Source of the DNA: Bradyrhizobium sp. CSS354
GTDB taxonomy: Bacteria; Pseudomonadota; Alphaproteobacteria; Rhizobiales; Xanthobacteraceae
Length of the DNA stretch: 64,000 nucleotides
Assembly: GCF_029051725.1 (NCBI RefSeq)
Contig: NZ_JAACFU010000002.1
Span: 372,001-436,000 of the forward strand
Direction of reading: 5' to 3'
Shown: positions 7,651 to 16,367 of the stretch, piece by piece
Layout: each line of letters begins with the position of its first letter
Position numbering within the stretch: the stretch's first letter is position 1
The notes under the pieces: generated by a model
Database searches by the model: none
The model's input: the letters and a program-made list of their open reading frames with translations, nothing else
Told to the model about the DNA's origin: nothing
Translations under genes and position numbers: made by a program

Positions 7651-8031
7651 ATGCCCGCCGATACCACCGAGATGAATGCCAAGCCTGACGGCGATAAGGG
7701 GAAGGTGCGGCTGCTCTGTCTTGCCGACCTCGATGGCCGGACGCGAGCGGCGCAACTGGTCGGCAGAACAATAGACGCCATCACCGCTGACCTCGGTGGC
7801 AATGACAATCTCAGCACCGGTGAGCAGCTTCTGGTGCGCAATGTCGCGATGACGGCCGCCATGAGCGAAGACCTGGCGGCGCGGTGGCTGACTGGCGAGC
7901 CGGTAGATCCGGCCGTGTTCTGCACCCTCGGCAATGCCGAACGCCGCTTGCTGGAGACGCTGGGCCTCAAGCGCCGGCAGAACGACGTGACCCCGAACCT
8001 AACCGACTACCTAGGAAAGAGGAGCGCTTGA
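7651..8031 (+). CDS. Putative small terminase subunit or terminase-associated protein
   Basis: 126 residues, ATG at 7651; ATG at 7672 is an alternative. Helical throughout, ending ERRLLETLGLKRRQNDVTPNLTDYL, a phrase typical of short genes that precede terminases in alphaproteobacterial prophages. It lies two genes before the large subunit. No helix-turn-helix is evident by eye, so the subunit assignment is from context. Confidence 0.5.
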   Translation: MPADTTEMNAKPDGDKGKVRLLCLADLDGRTRAAQLVGRTIDAITADLGGNDNLSTGEQLLVRNVAMTAAMSEDLAARWLTGEPVDPAVFCTLGNAERRLLETLGLKRRQNDVTPNLTDYLGKRSA

Positions 8032-8032
8032 G

Positions 8033-8893
8033 ATGGCGGAAGTCGCTGTAGCTGAGACCTATTCGATCGAGGACGCGGCAAACGCTCTGGTCGAAACCCC
8101 CACCTCGGCGCCCGCGGTCTATGATCCCGGCCAAATCGAGAGCGACACGCCAGCGGAATACCGCTCGCGGGGCGGATTGACCGAAGCCGAGGCCGTGGAC
8201 CTGCTCGAGGACGACAGCCCCGTAGCTGCCGGTCGCGCGCTGGCCTACCACAACGGCAAGCCCCTGAAGCTTCAGCACCTGATCCAAGGCTTCAACGAAG
8301 GTCTGAAGCTCTACGAAGTGGTTGACGATATCAACTCGCGTTACGACGCGGTCGAGCAAGCCGGCAGAAACGTCTACATCGGGGCCAACGCCATCGCGGA
8401 ATTGCTGGCAACGCTGTTTCCACACCCCAACGCTGCCATGGCGACTACAGATCCCATTGGCTACCAGCAAGCCCAGGTCGTCCACGAGCAAGTCAACAAC
8501 GCCGCTATCCAGGTGACGCGCTACGCTCAGGGCCTCGCGCAGCAGAATGCCGAGTGGGCCAAGGCACAGAGCTCAAAGGACAGCGCTACATTCGGGCTGG
8601 CGTGCTTCCTGGAGGATTATCCCCAGGCAAAGGACCCGGAGTGGCTCAATCAGTTTGTGACTCGGATTACGCCGGCTGCGGAGGCCTGCGGCTATCATGC
8701 AAGCGAGCTTATGCAGGTTACTGATTCCAGGGCGTTCAAGGTTCTCGAACTTGCTGCCACCGCATTGGAAAAGCGGCAGGGAGGCTCAGCCAAGCGTGAG
8801 AGCGTCAAGCCTCCCGCCAAGCCCCGCCTAGTGTCGGGCCAAGGCCGTGGGGGCCTGACCATGTCTGAGGCGATGGGTCTGGATTTCGACTGA
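8033..8893 (+). CDS. Unknown phage protein upstream of the terminase
   Basis: 286 residues; ATG at 8033 with GAGGAG eight bases upstream, one base after the preceding stop. Residues 1-60 are acidic and low in complexity. The middle (KLQHLIQGFNEGLKLYEVV and TRYAQGLAQQNAEWAKAQ) is helical. The tail is basic, with proline and glycine, ending in LTMSEAMGLDFD. An acidic N-terminus with a long helical body recalls phage scaffold proteins, but no capsid gene accompanies it. Its stop overlaps the terminase start. Confidence 0.6.
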   Translation: MAEVAVAETYSIEDAANALVETPTSAPAVYDPGQIESDTPAEYRSRGGLTEAEAVDLLEDDSPVAAGRALAYHNGKPLKLQHLIQGFNEGLKLYEVVDDINSRYDAVEQAGRNVYIGANAIAELLATLFPHPNAAMATTDPIGYQQAQVVHEQVNNAAIQVTRYAQGLAQQNAEWAKAQSSKDSATFGLACFLEDYPQAKDPEWLNQFVTRITPAAEACGYHASELMQVTDSRAFKVLELAATALEKRQGGSAKRESVKPPAKPRLVSGQGRGGLTMSEAMGLDFD

Positions 8894-10338
8894 TGCAGGG
8901 AACGATCACCTTTGCCGATGCGTGTCTGGAGCCAGCCCTGTTCGGGGATTGGTTCAGTGGTCCGACCTGGGCCAATTGGCGCGTGATCGACAAGGCGATT
9001 TTCGGGCTGCAGCTCGATGCCGACGAACTCGAAATCTTTCGGCACCTGACCGGCCGCGACGACGCTCCTACTGATCCCGCCGAGGAGGTTTGGCTGGTAA
9101 TTGGTCGTCGCGGCGGCAAAGACGTAAAATCCGCAGCGTTGTCGGTCTACCTCGCGACAATAGGCGTGGAGGCCTATGGCTGGAAAGAACGCCTTGTTCG
9201 CGGCGAGCGCGGCGTCGTTCAGTTGCTAGCAGTTGACCGGGATCAGGCTCAGGTCGCGTTCCGTTATATCGAGGGGTTCTTTGAGAAGCCCGTGTTCGCC
9301 AAAATGGTCAAGCGGCGCACGGCTGACACCATCGAATTATTGAACGGTTTTGCAATCGAGGTGACGACTGCTGATCAGCGCCGTGTGCGGGGTCGAACAG
9401 TCGTCGCCGCTGTGTACGATGAGGTCAGTTTTTGGCGCTCCGAAAACACGATGTCGCCTGACATCGATGTGCACCGCGCGGTTAAGCCCGCCATGGCTAC
9501 CATGCCAGGGGCCATGGTGGTCGGGATCTCAAGTCCATACGCGCGCCGCGGTCTGCTCTGGAACAAATACAAGAAACACTACGGGAAGGCCGGCAAGGTT
9601 CTGGTTGTGCAGGCGCCGACTTGGGTCATGAACCCCAATGTACCGCGCGACGGCGAGTTGATCCAGGAGGCTTACACCGACGATCCGGAATCCGCGTCAG
9701 CAGAATTTGGCGCAATCTTTCGTTCCGATATTTCCAGCTTTATCACCAAGGAAGCGGTCGAGGCCTGCGTTGAAACTGGCGTGCGGGAACGACCGCCGCA
9801 AAAGCAGTTCCGCTATGTCGGGTTCGTTGACCCCAGTGGGGGTGCTGTGGACTCGATGACGGTAGCGATCGCCCATAAGGAGGGAGACACTGCAATTCTG
9901 GACGCTATCCGCGAGATCAAGCCGCCATTCTCCCCGGAAGCCACCGTAGCCGAATTCGCAGAGCTGCTGAAAACCTATCGCATTTCCCGAGTGACCGGCG
10001 ACCGTTACGCAGGCGAATGGACCAGAGAGCCGTTCCAGCGCGCCGGCATCTTCTACGAAGCGAACGCGCGTCCGAAGTCGGATCTGTACCGCGATTTTCT
10101 GCCTCTGATAAATTCGCGCGCCTGCCAGCTCCTCGAAAATGACCGGATGGTGAACCAGATCGCCAGCCTAGAGCGGCGCGTCGGTCGTTCCGGAAAAGAC
10201 CTGATCGACCATGAAAAGAATTCACACGATGACGTTGCCAATGTCGTCGCAGGCGTGATCACGCTGGTGGCCGCTGGTCCGTCGCTGATCGTAAGCGATC
10301 GGGAATGGAATAACTTCCGGCCGCGGCAGGTGGCGTAA
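8893..10338 (+). CDS. terL: Phage terminase large subunit
   Basis: 481 residues; ATG overlaps the previous stop. The ATPase half has a terminase-type Walker A (GRRGGKD, about residue 76) and Walker B with the catalytic Glu in VAAVYDEVSFW (about 172-182). The RNase H-like nuclease half shows the acidic residues in GFVDPSGG (about 312), TGDRYAG (about 370) and HDDVANVVAG (about 453). It should cut concatemers and power DNA translocation into a procapsid. No portal or capsid gene follows, so any capsid would have to come from another phage. Confidence 0.93.
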   Translation: MQGTITFADACLEPALFGDWFSGPTWANWRVIDKAIFGLQLDADELEIFRHLTGRDDAPTDPAEEVWLVIGRRGGKDVKSAALSVYLATIGVEAYGWKERLVRGERGVVQLLAVDRDQAQVAFRYIEGFFEKPVFAKMVKRRTADTIELLNGFAIEVTTADQRRVRGRTVVAAVYDEVSFWRSENTMSPDIDVHRAVKPAMATMPGAMVVGISSPYARRGLLWNKYKKHYGKAGKVLVVQAPTWVMNPNVPRDGELIQEAYTDDPESASAEFGAIFRSDISSFITKEAVEACVETGVRERPPQKQFRYVGFVDPSGGAVDSMTVAIAHKEGDTAILDAIREIKPPFSPEATVAEFAELLKTYRISRVTGDRYAGEWTREPFQRAGIFYEANARPKSDLYRDFLPLINSRACQLLENDRMVNQIASLERRVGRSGKDLIDHEKNSHDDVANVVAGVITLVAAGPSLIVSDREWNNFRPRQVA

Positions 10339-10352
10339 CAGTGGAGAACACA

Positions 10353-10907
10353 ATGCAAAACGAAATTACTGTTGTTGACCGATATACCGGCAAGACCCTG
10401 CATCTTCCGCGAACCCACGCGATGGACCGGATCCAGCAAGGTACCGCTGTTGAAACGGTGCCCGCGGATGTGTCGGCCGCTGAGGAATGGCGCGATGATC
10501 TTCGCGCGCGGATCTTTGCGGAGACCGTGGAGCGGGGCAACGAACAGGACATCGCGCCATTCCAGGAATTTGAGCGGTGGTGCGCGACGCAGGGTCTGCA
10601 CGCGCTGCCGGTCAAGGTGGAATGTGTCACCCTGTTTCTGCTGAGCCTGATGCGTGATGGGGCGCCCAAGCATGAGCTTTCCCCGAGAGCCTACGGCATC
10701 GAGCGCATTCACGCGCTGGCGAACCATCCGCCGCGACAACTCGCCAAGCAGGTGTTGAACAGCGTTTTCCGCGCTCTCGAATTCGCCAAGCTCGAGATCG
10801 GGTCGCTCATGGGGCTGGTCGAGGATCGCGAGCTGCAGGCCGCGCGCACGGCATTGGGCTTGTTCCCAAATGGTGAGATTCCAAAGCAGTACACCGCCCA
10901 TGTCTGA
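10353..10907 (+). CDS. Unknown protein resembling a recombinase core-binding (SAM-like) domain
   Basis: 184 residues from ATG 10353 with GTGGAG six bases upstream; a GTG at 10341 is in frame. The middle (FQEFERWCATQGLHALPVKV, then VTLFLLSLM) resembles the N-terminal core-binding domain of tyrosine recombinases, but the catalytic domain with R-H-R-Y is absent. It could be a captured DNA-binding domain or a chance similarity. It lies between the terminase and another unknown gene with a 4-bp overlap. Confidence 0.6.
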   Translation: MQNEITVVDRYTGKTLHLPRTHAMDRIQQGTAVETVPADVSAAEEWRDDLRARIFAETVERGNEQDIAPFQEFERWCATQGLHALPVKVECVTLFLLSLMRDGAPKHELSPRAYGIERIHALANHPPRQLAKQVLNSVFRALEFAKLEIGSLMGLVEDRELQAARTALGLFPNGEIPKQYTAHV

Positions 10908-11268
10908 TCGTCGCGAAAAGATCGAAGCACTGCTCAACAGCCCCGTTGCTGGCGAGCGTGATGCCGCGCGTGCGGCGCTGGAGCGTGTGACGGAAGAGAT
11001 ACCGACATACGCCAGCCCCGAATGGCATGCCGCTATCCAGGAGTGGTGCCGCAAGCTCCAGTTTTGCGTTTCGCGGATCAGCTCTCCGCTGCTCTCGGAT
11101 GCCGAGATTGTCCTGGTCCGTAACTGGAGCAGAAACCGCGGCGATCCGTGGTCGCCCGGCTCGGGGCAGATCATGGCTATTTATCGAAAGCTGAAGGCGG
11201 CGGACGGCGCGCAGGATGGCGCGGCCGAGGCGCTGACAGATCAGGTGGGACACTTGAGAGTTGGATAG
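10900..11268 (+). CDS. Unknown protein
   Basis: 122 residues, ATG at 10900 inside the end of the preceding gene. Helical, with a cysteine-containing middle (EWCRKLQFCVSRI). It reads as an intact soluble protein; no family recognised. Confidence 0.6.
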   Translation: MSDRREKIEALLNSPVAGERDAARAALERVTEEIPTYASPEWHAAIQEWCRKLQFCVSRISSPLLSDAEIVLVRNWSRNRGDPWSPGSGQIMAIYRKLKAADGAQDGAAEALTDQVGHLRVG

Positions 11269-11550
11269 TGAGGTGCAGGCAGCATCGGCGCGGGCGAATC
11301 CTAACAGCGGACAATCGACCGAACCGAGCTGCCATCGTCAAGGCAAGGCGGCAACGCCAAGCACACGATAGGCACGACGACGACTGCCGAGATCGAGGAC
11401 GCTTGATCAGAGTGGTCAACCGGTATCGCAGCGGGGACGCTTGCGGTGATGCCGGGTGCGGAGTGGCCAGGGACGCTTGGCTGCCCGGCATTTCTTTGAA
11501 CCGGCTGCTCGAACGAGCGGCGCAACCGATAGACCGTGAAGGATGTTCAT

Positions 11551-11985
11551 ATGAACAGCAACGTAAACTCCGCATCCGACGCGGTAAGCTATTCGCATCT
11601 CCTGCACGTGCGATGCCAGCCGGTCATGAATGACATGATTGAGCGGGCCGCCACGTCGAAAGGCACGCGTCCGGCGGAGTACATTCGCCAGACGCTGCTA
11701 GCAGGGCTGCGCGCCGATGGTTTTGACCCTACAGCAGCAGGATCGCTGTACGACATCGTAGAGGGCAAGCAGCGGTACGCCCTGGTGGTTGGCGATGACA
11801 TCGCCGGCATCACCTATCACCACGCCAAGCCGGAAGACGGCCGAACGTGGTTACCGGTCGTGCATGTAGACAGCGAGCCATTCGACATCGCACGCCATTG
11901 GCGGCTTACTCCGGTCTACTCGATCGAGGGTGGCCGCGTGGTGTGCACATATCCTATCGTTTCCAAGACGCTGGAGCACATGTAA
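11551..11985 (+). CDS. Unknown protein with possible ribbon-helix-helix N-terminus
   Basis: 144 residues from ATG 11551, preferred over ATG 11536 because GAAGGA lies upstream at suitable spacing. Residues 20-60 (HVRCQPVMNDMIERAATSKG, then RPAEYIRQTLLAGL) resemble a ribbon-helix-helix module. The remainder (WLPVVHVDSEPFDIARHW) is of unknown fold. Its stop overlaps the start of the tail-collar gene (TAATG). The 282 bases before it (11269-11550) show no gene or clear signal. Confidence 0.6.
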   Translation: MNSNVNSASDAVSYSHLLHVRCQPVMNDMIERAATSKGTRPAEYIRQTLLAGLRADGFDPTAAGSLYDIVEGKQRYALVVGDDIAGITYHHAKPEDGRTWLPVVHVDSEPFDIARHWRLTPVYSIEGGRVVCTYPIVSKTLEHM

Positions 11986-13010
11986 TGCCGTTCTTTAGGT
12001 GGAGCCTTACTGCGTCGGTTAATGCCAGCGCTGATCCGACGATCAACTACAGCGAGGGCCAGGCACCTTCCTCCCTCAACGATTCCGCCCGCGCCATGAT
12101 GGCCGCTCTGAAGGGATGGGGCGTTGACACGGCCGGATCACTGATTACGGGCGGGACCGCGACGGCCTACACCTTGGCCACGAACCAGGTGTTCACCTCC
12201 AAAGCTCTGATGGATGGCGCTGAAATCTCGTTCACGGTCAACGCGACGAACGGCGCTTCCCCCACGCTTAACGTGGATGGACTCGGAGGCGACCCCATTA
12301 CGCTTGATGGCGTCAACGCGGTCCCCACGGGGACTCTGATCGCCGGCAGCGTCTATACTGCTGTCTACTATTTTTCCGGGACGGCATGGCGTTTGAAGAA
12401 CTTCTATCAGCTCCCGTTCACCGTTCCGATCGGCGGCACGATCGACTTTTTCGGCACCGCCTCGCCGAACAGCAACTTCGTGTTTCCCTACGGGCAGGCG
12501 ATCTCGCGCGCAACTTATTCAGCTCTGTTCACGATGATGAGCACGACGTTTGGTCCTGGCGACGGATCAACGACGTTCAACATCCCGGATCTGCGCGGGC
12601 GCGTTGTCGCCGGCAAGGATGACATGGGCGGCAGTGCTGCAAGCCGCATCGGCTCTGTTGTAACGGATAGCGCGACGATCGTTGGCGCAACGCTAGGCTC
12701 TGTCGGCGGTTCGTCCACGCACGTTACGACCCTTGCTGAGCTACCAACAGGGATCACGTCAGCAGGAAATATTTCGGTCAACGTTCCGAGCGCACAAAAT
12801 GTCGCCGTCGCCAATGCGATTGCCGACGGTTCGTATGGCTCGGCGACTTCTGGCGGCACGCATCTACCAATCGCCAGCGGTTCTTTCTGGAGCGGTATCG
12901 GAACCTTGGGACCAACCGGCAACACGATGACATCAAACAACACCAGCGGCAGCGCGCACGCCATGTTGCAGCCCACGATCATCGCCAACAAGCTGCTCAG
13001 GATTATCTAG
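11985..13010 (+). CDS. Phage tail-collar domain protein (receptor-binding fibre type)
   Basis: 341 residues. Residues 1-110 form a Thr/Ser/Gly/Asn-rich shaft-like region. Residues about 145-215 match the tail-collar module: VPIGGTIDFFGTASPN, then FPYGQAISRATYSALF, then FGPGDGSTTFNIPDLRGRVV. The C-terminal region ends ALQ-like with MLQPTIIANKLLRII, as in collar-domain fibres. Such proteins form the distal tip of short tail fibres. It is the only structural phage protein recognised in the element, and may retarget a helper's host range. Confidence 0.88.
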   Translation: MPFFRWSLTASVNASADPTINYSEGQAPSSLNDSARAMMAALKGWGVDTAGSLITGGTATAYTLATNQVFTSKALMDGAEISFTVNATNGASPTLNVDGLGGDPITLDGVNAVPTGTLIAGSVYTAVYYFSGTAWRLKNFYQLPFTVPIGGTIDFFGTASPNSNFVFPYGQAISRATYSALFTMMSTTFGPGDGSTTFNIPDLRGRVVAGKDDMGGSAASRIGSVVTDSATIVGATLGSVGGSSTHVTTLAELPTGITSAGNISVNVPSAQNVAVANAIADGSYGSATSGGTHLPIASGSFWSGIGTLGPTGNTMTSNNTSGSAHAMLQPTIIANKLLRII

Positions 13011-13062
13011 CGCAACACCGCCGTAGCGTGGATTAGGAGAAACTAAGGTGACACCAACCGAC

Positions 13063-13350
13063 CTAAACCTCGCGGCGCGGCTTGTCTTCGCCTACCAACA
13101 TCAACCTCATTTGCTCGATAATGCGGAGAGTTTCTGGAAGGTGACCGGCCTTGGCCCCGGCGCCAATGCTGAATTGCTCAGCATGGTTCGCGGCGTCATC
13201 GAACGCCTGCAAGATCGGGATTCTAAAGCCGACGTTGAGCGTGCCGAGCCTCTGAAGTAGGCAGGTCAAGATAAACTGCATCGCGAGGTTCTCGGCCGAA
13301 ATCTTGACCACCTGTTCTTCAAGTTTGGAGAGTACATCGCGTTCGGTCAT
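13063..13350 (-). CDS. Small unknown helical protein
   Basis: 95 residues from ATG 13350 preceded by GAGGGC. The sequence ERDVLSKLEEQVVKISAEN, then AMQFILTCLLQRL and FDDAANHAEQFSI, is a coherent helical protein of a type seen in Bradyrhizobium accessory DNA. A competing plus-strand frame (13048-13260) covers the same bases. The minus frame is preferred because two more minus-strand genes lie immediately upstream and form an operon with it. Confidence 0.55.
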   Translation of the reverse strand: MTERDVLSKLEEQVVKISAENLAMQFILTCLLQRLGTLNVGFRIPILQAFDDAANHAEQFSIGAGAKAGHLPETLRIIEQMRLMLVGEDKPRREV

Positions 13351-13389
13351 AGCGCCCTCATTTGTAAGGCCACGCGCGGCTAAGTGCGG

Positions 13390-13464
13390 TCATAGCCAGT
13401 AGGCGGCCCATCCTGCCATCAGCAGGGCTGCAAGAACAAACTCGATTCGGCGAGGTCGGGACAT
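13390..13464 (-). CDS. 24-residue membrane peptide
   Basis: ATG at 13464, two bases after the stop of the preceding minus-strand gene, reads MSRPRRIEFVLAALLMAGWA followed by AYWL and TGA. A basic N-terminus followed by a single hydrophobic helix fits a small membrane peptide. Its tight spacing suggests translational coupling. Confidence 0.5.
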   Translation of the reverse strand: MSRPRRIEFVLAALLMAGWAAYWL

Positions 13465-13466
13465 GA

Positions 13467-13976
13467 TCAAACGTCGTCCCAACTGCCGGCAAGGTCGGGC
13501 TCAGGGCCCAAATAGTCTAGGAAGCTGTAGCTGTCGACTGCTCCACCTTTTGCGACATAGATCGACAGGAAGCTATACTTACCCGCGGTCAATAGCGGAA
13601 CGATTAGGGGAAGAGCGTCGGCGGGCATAAACAGGACGGCGGAATAGTCGGCGCCTCTGTAAGAGACTTCCCCAACAGGGCGGGGGTCGTGCGACGCGCT
13701 CGCATGCTCTTTATAGCCAGCGATCAGCGCCTCGTATGGAATACATCTGATCTGGGCGATTTTAGCTTTGATGTTCTGAGGCTGCTCGATCCGGGCTCGA
13801 ATGGTCAGATGTCGCCCGTCCGAATACAACTCACGACAGAATCGGTTCTTGCCGGTCCCAAACGAATAGTTCAGGCGCCAGCTCTGGATTTTCAGCGAAT
13901 GATGAACCATTGCGGCTTGGGCCATTGTGGCATGGCAGCATGTTTTCTCCCCGGTGGGGAGTGGATTTTTAAGCAA
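13467..13976 (-). CDS. Unknown soluble protein
   Basis: Up to 169 residues; a start at the internal ATG at 13925 (MAQAAMVHHSLK) would give 152. Folded-protein character is clear (WRLNYSFGTGKNRFCRELYS, VSYRGADYSAVLFMPAD, YSFLSIYVAKGGAVDSYSF). No family recognised. It is the first gene of a short minus-strand operon opposite to the phage late genes, a usual position for cargo. Confidence 0.6.
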   Translation of the reverse strand: MLKNPLPTGEKTCCHATMAQAAMVHHSLKIQSWRLNYSFGTGKNRFCRELYSDGRHLTIRARIEQPQNIKAKIAQIRCIPYEALIAGYKEHASASHDPRPVGEVSYRGADYSAVLFMPADALPLIVPLLTAGKYSFLSIYVAKGGAVDSYSFLDYLGPEPDLAGSWDDV

Positions 13977-14258
13977 ATCAGTGATTGCATGTCCGTGGGC
14001 TTAAGAACCCGGACCGAGATATAGCCGCACCATTCCTTGTCAGAATGCCCCTTCGATTGGCGTCGCGGGGTTGCGGTTGAATGTGGTGGCGCATTGGCGT
14101 GCGTCCCAACCTGGCCATTATGGCCGGGAGGGCCACGCTATGTCCAGAGGGGCAACCCTTAAAAGCGTCGCCGCTGGTCTCTCGGCCAGTTCTTAACTCC
14201 CGGCTGCCGGTCTGACACCGGCGACGGCCTTAAGAAGCCGATACCGAGAGCAACCACC

Positions 14259-14828
14259 ATGACCATTGAAAGACCTATGTTCCCGCCCAGGCGGCGATTC
14301 CTCCTGCAAGCCGCTGGCGTGGCCGCTGGTAGCGCCGTGCTCGGGATGGCACTTCCGCTGCCCCAACCGGCTGTAGCCGCTGTGGCGAGTCCGGACCCGA
14401 TCTATGCGGCCATCGAAGCTCACAAGACAGCCAAGGCAGCCTTAGAGGCTGCCCTCCACCTGTATTCGGCGCTGGACCGCGAATTGCCCTTGGAAAAATG
14501 CCGGTCTCGGGTGACGGCGTGGGAAGAAACCATAGTGGAGACCGATGATCCCCGATGGATCGAATCCGAGAGAGCTTTAGACCGCTGCCACGACGCCGAA
14601 ACCGACGCGGCCTGCGCTCTGCTTTCCGAGGGGCCGACAACAATGGCGGGCTGTATAGCGTTGCTCAAATACGCCGTCGAAGCCGATACCGACGGTATGA
14701 GTTGGCCTGAGGGTCTGTATCGCGACGTCAACGACCCTGGCCCGACCAGGACCGGCTCATGGCATCAACTGCTAGTTGAGAACCTTGCCGAGATCATGCC
14801 CGAATTAGCGCTGGGGGTGGTGGCGTGA
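14259..14828 (+). CDS. Tat-exported protein of unknown function
   Basis: 189 residues, ATG at 14259. The N-terminus has a twin-arginine signal (PPRRRFLLQAAGVAAGSAVL, ending PAVAA near residue 40), so export in folded form to the periplasm is predicted. The mature part is helical and acidic with three cysteines. Its stop overlaps the GTG of the next, frameshifted gene. Export of an element-borne protein points to cargo rather than a phage core function. Confidence 0.7.
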   Translation: MTIERPMFPPRRRFLLQAAGVAAGSAVLGMALPLPQPAVAAVASPDPIYAAIEAHKTAKAALEAALHLYSALDRELPLEKCRSRVTAWEETIVETDDPRWIESERALDRCHDAETDAACALLSEGPTTMAGCIALLKYAVEADTDGMSWPEGLYRDVNDPGPTRTGSWHQLLVENLAEIMPELALGVVA

Positions 14829-15084
14829 GCAATATTGTTGGATTGCCGAGGACGACCCGGACCGCGGAAGAAAAGGACGCGCTGCGCGGAAGGGCTTTGA
14901 GCGATCTGGACACGCCGATTTATGATTGCGCGGTGATGGGTAAGATCCCGCGCAACTCATGTCGGACGCAGACGACGGCACCCGGCCAGAGCTATGCTTT
15001 GCCGTGTTGCATCTATCCGAGATGCTCGACACGCTCGTCGACAGGTATCAGGCCGCCTTTCATGGGGAGACCACATGCGACTGA
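14825..15084 (+). pseudogene. Frameshifted small gene
   Basis: The frame from GTG 14825 begins SNIVGLPRTTRTAEEKDALR and stays convincing to about residue 40 (YDCAVMGKI), then becomes low-quality. The +2 frame takes over at about 14948 with AQLMSDADDGTRPELCFAVL and ends at TGA 15082-15084. One missing base near AAGATCCCG (14943-14951) explains both halves. Restored, it would be about 86 residues. A sequencing error could give the same picture. Confidence 0.65.
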
Positions 15085-15185
15085 TCCGGGCCCTATGGGC
15101 ACTCCAGCGGCTTAGATGGGCCCGCCGTTGCTTTCAGCTGAGCATGGGGCTTGCCGAGCTAGGTCAGCGGCTGCATCGGTTCTAG
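15075..15185 (+). CDS. 36-residue basic peptide
   Basis: ATG at 15075 overlaps the end of the frameshifted gene. It reads MRLIRALWALQRLRWARRCF and ends in GQRLHRF; highly basic and amphipathic. It is followed directly by a terminator, consistent with the last gene of a transcript. Confidence 0.45.
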   Translation: MRLIRALWALQRLRWARRCFQLSMGLAELGQRLHRF

Positions 15186-15190
15186 AAATG

Positions 15191-15232
15191 CGCCGCCGGG
15201 CAAAAAATACCTTGTCCCGGCGGCGTTTGTTT
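15191..15232 (+). terminator. Rho-independent terminator
   Basis: A perfect 10-bp stem CGCCGCCGGG/CCCGGCGGCG (15191-15200 with 15216-15225), a 15-base loop and then TTTGTTT. Confidence 0.85.
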
Positions 15233-15373
15233 CAGTCCAGCCCCGAGATTGGGATTAGCAAAAAATCCCGGATATTCATGAGTATGGGCGTGGAGTGTGA
15301 AGGTTCAGTTCGTAGTGGCCTAGTTTGAAAATCTGATCTAGGAACGTTGGCTGCAAACTGTGTTAACCGTCCG

Positions 15374-15538
15374 ATGGACCGACAACGAGAAAAACGTCTG
15401 CTGGAAGAGCAGCTAGCTAAGTACCATGAGTTGGCGAGGGCTTTCCCCGAAGGTGCCGTCAACGAAACAATGCTCGACCTCATTGCCGAGGTGAAGCGGC
15501 AAATCCAAGCGTTAGACAAAGAGAAGGCCGCCCACTGA
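15374..15538 (+). CDS. Small charged helical protein
   Basis: 54 residues from ATG 15374: MDRQREKRLLEEQLAKYHEL, then ALVNETMLDLIAEV-like helix and KRQIQALDKEK. Probably a single coiled-coil hairpin. Short proteins of this kind are common in Bradyrhizobium; function unknown. The open frame extends upstream to 15347. Confidence 0.6.
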   Translation: MDRQREKRLLEEQLAKYHELARAFPEGAVNETMLDLIAEVKRQIQALDKEKAAH

Positions 15539-15988
15539 AGCGGACTATTCGTCTGCGCCGGTTCACGCTGGCGGGCCTCTCTGTGCTAGCACCACCGGTG
15601 CCGTGCCGATCGTGCGGAACGTCGCGGCGTCGGTCGCAGGAGCAGCCTTTTAGCCGTTCCTGCGACCTTCACTTTCGAGCTCCGGCGCTCTGATCCGTAA
15701 TTGAATCGGCAGCCGAGAGCATTGGGGCTGGAATGGGAACCGTACCATGTTCGCCCTGCAGCGACAATTCGTAGCAAGGCGGCTTACCGACTCCAATTTC
15801 GGAACGGGGTGTTCTACTGTGAGAACACCGGCGCGATTTAAATACCAACCAATTTCAAGTTTCCCGGGAATGCCGCAGTGGGGCTGGAACCACGCTGCGG
15901 CTTTTCCCTGTTTGGAATCCTTCTTAAATTTGGGAACGCCCGGCTGCGGTTAGTGTCGTTAGCTACGTCAACAGCTAGCGATTTGCAG
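15539..15988. other. Gap without a confident gene
   Basis: Contains a hairpin at 15872-15901 (GCCGCAGTGG/CCACGCTGCGGC, one-base bulge) followed by TTTTCCC, which could terminate rightward transcription. Otherwise only short open frames without ribosome-binding sites. Confidence 0.45.
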
Positions 15989-16159
15989 ATGCTCCCTCTT
16001 GATTCCAACTCCCCGCCACTTAGCCCAAGTCAATTTGGGAATTGCCAGCATTGCGACGGCCGCTTGCTGCGGGTCCAAAGCTATCTCGACACACGCTCCG
16101 GTAAGACAGTCCGCATCTTCAAGTGCACCAACTGCCAGAAGCTCACGTGGGACGACTGA
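15989..16159 (+). CDS. Zinc-ribbon small protein
   Basis: 56 residues from ATG 15989. Two CxxC knuckles (CQHCDGRL at about residue 19 and FKCTNCQKL at about 45) would hold one zinc ion. The sequence between them, LRVQSYLDTRSGKTVRI, forms the connecting strands. Size and layout fit a stand-alone zinc ribbon; its partner is unknown. Confidence 0.7.
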   Translation: MLPLDSNSPPLSPSQFGNCQHCDGRLLRVQSYLDTRSGKTVRIFKCTNCQKLTWDD

Positions 16160-16173
16160 GCCGGGAACACTGA

Positions 16174-16332
16174 ATGACGCGAGGCGCCTTCAAGAGGCTC
16201 TGCGAAAGGCAGGCCGTCCTCACTTCAAACTCAAAGGTGCGCGCCGCTCTCCTGGAAATGGCCGAAGAGTACCAACAGCAAGCGGATTATGAAGAAGCGG
16301 AAAGAAGGGGCGCTCCGGGACCTTTAACATAG
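16174..16332 (+). CDS. Small unknown protein
   Basis: 52 residues from ATG 16174. The C-terminal half, KVRAALLEMAEEYQQQADYE, shares the RAALLEMAE(E/N)Y phrase with the minus-strand gene at 16745-17008, so the two may be distant relatives. No function known. Confidence 0.5.
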   Translation: MTRGAFKRLCERQAVLTSNSKVRAALLEMAEEYQQQADYEEAERRGAPGPLT

Positions 16333-16367
16333 GCTAAGCGTTGGTGCTTTGTGAGGGAGTACGCACG

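Noticed and set aside
13048..13260. GTG-started 70-codon plus-strand gene
   Set aside because: Lies wholly against the minus-strand gene 13063-13350, which has better protein character and two co-directional neighbours. I keep the minus-strand gene, with moderate confidence.
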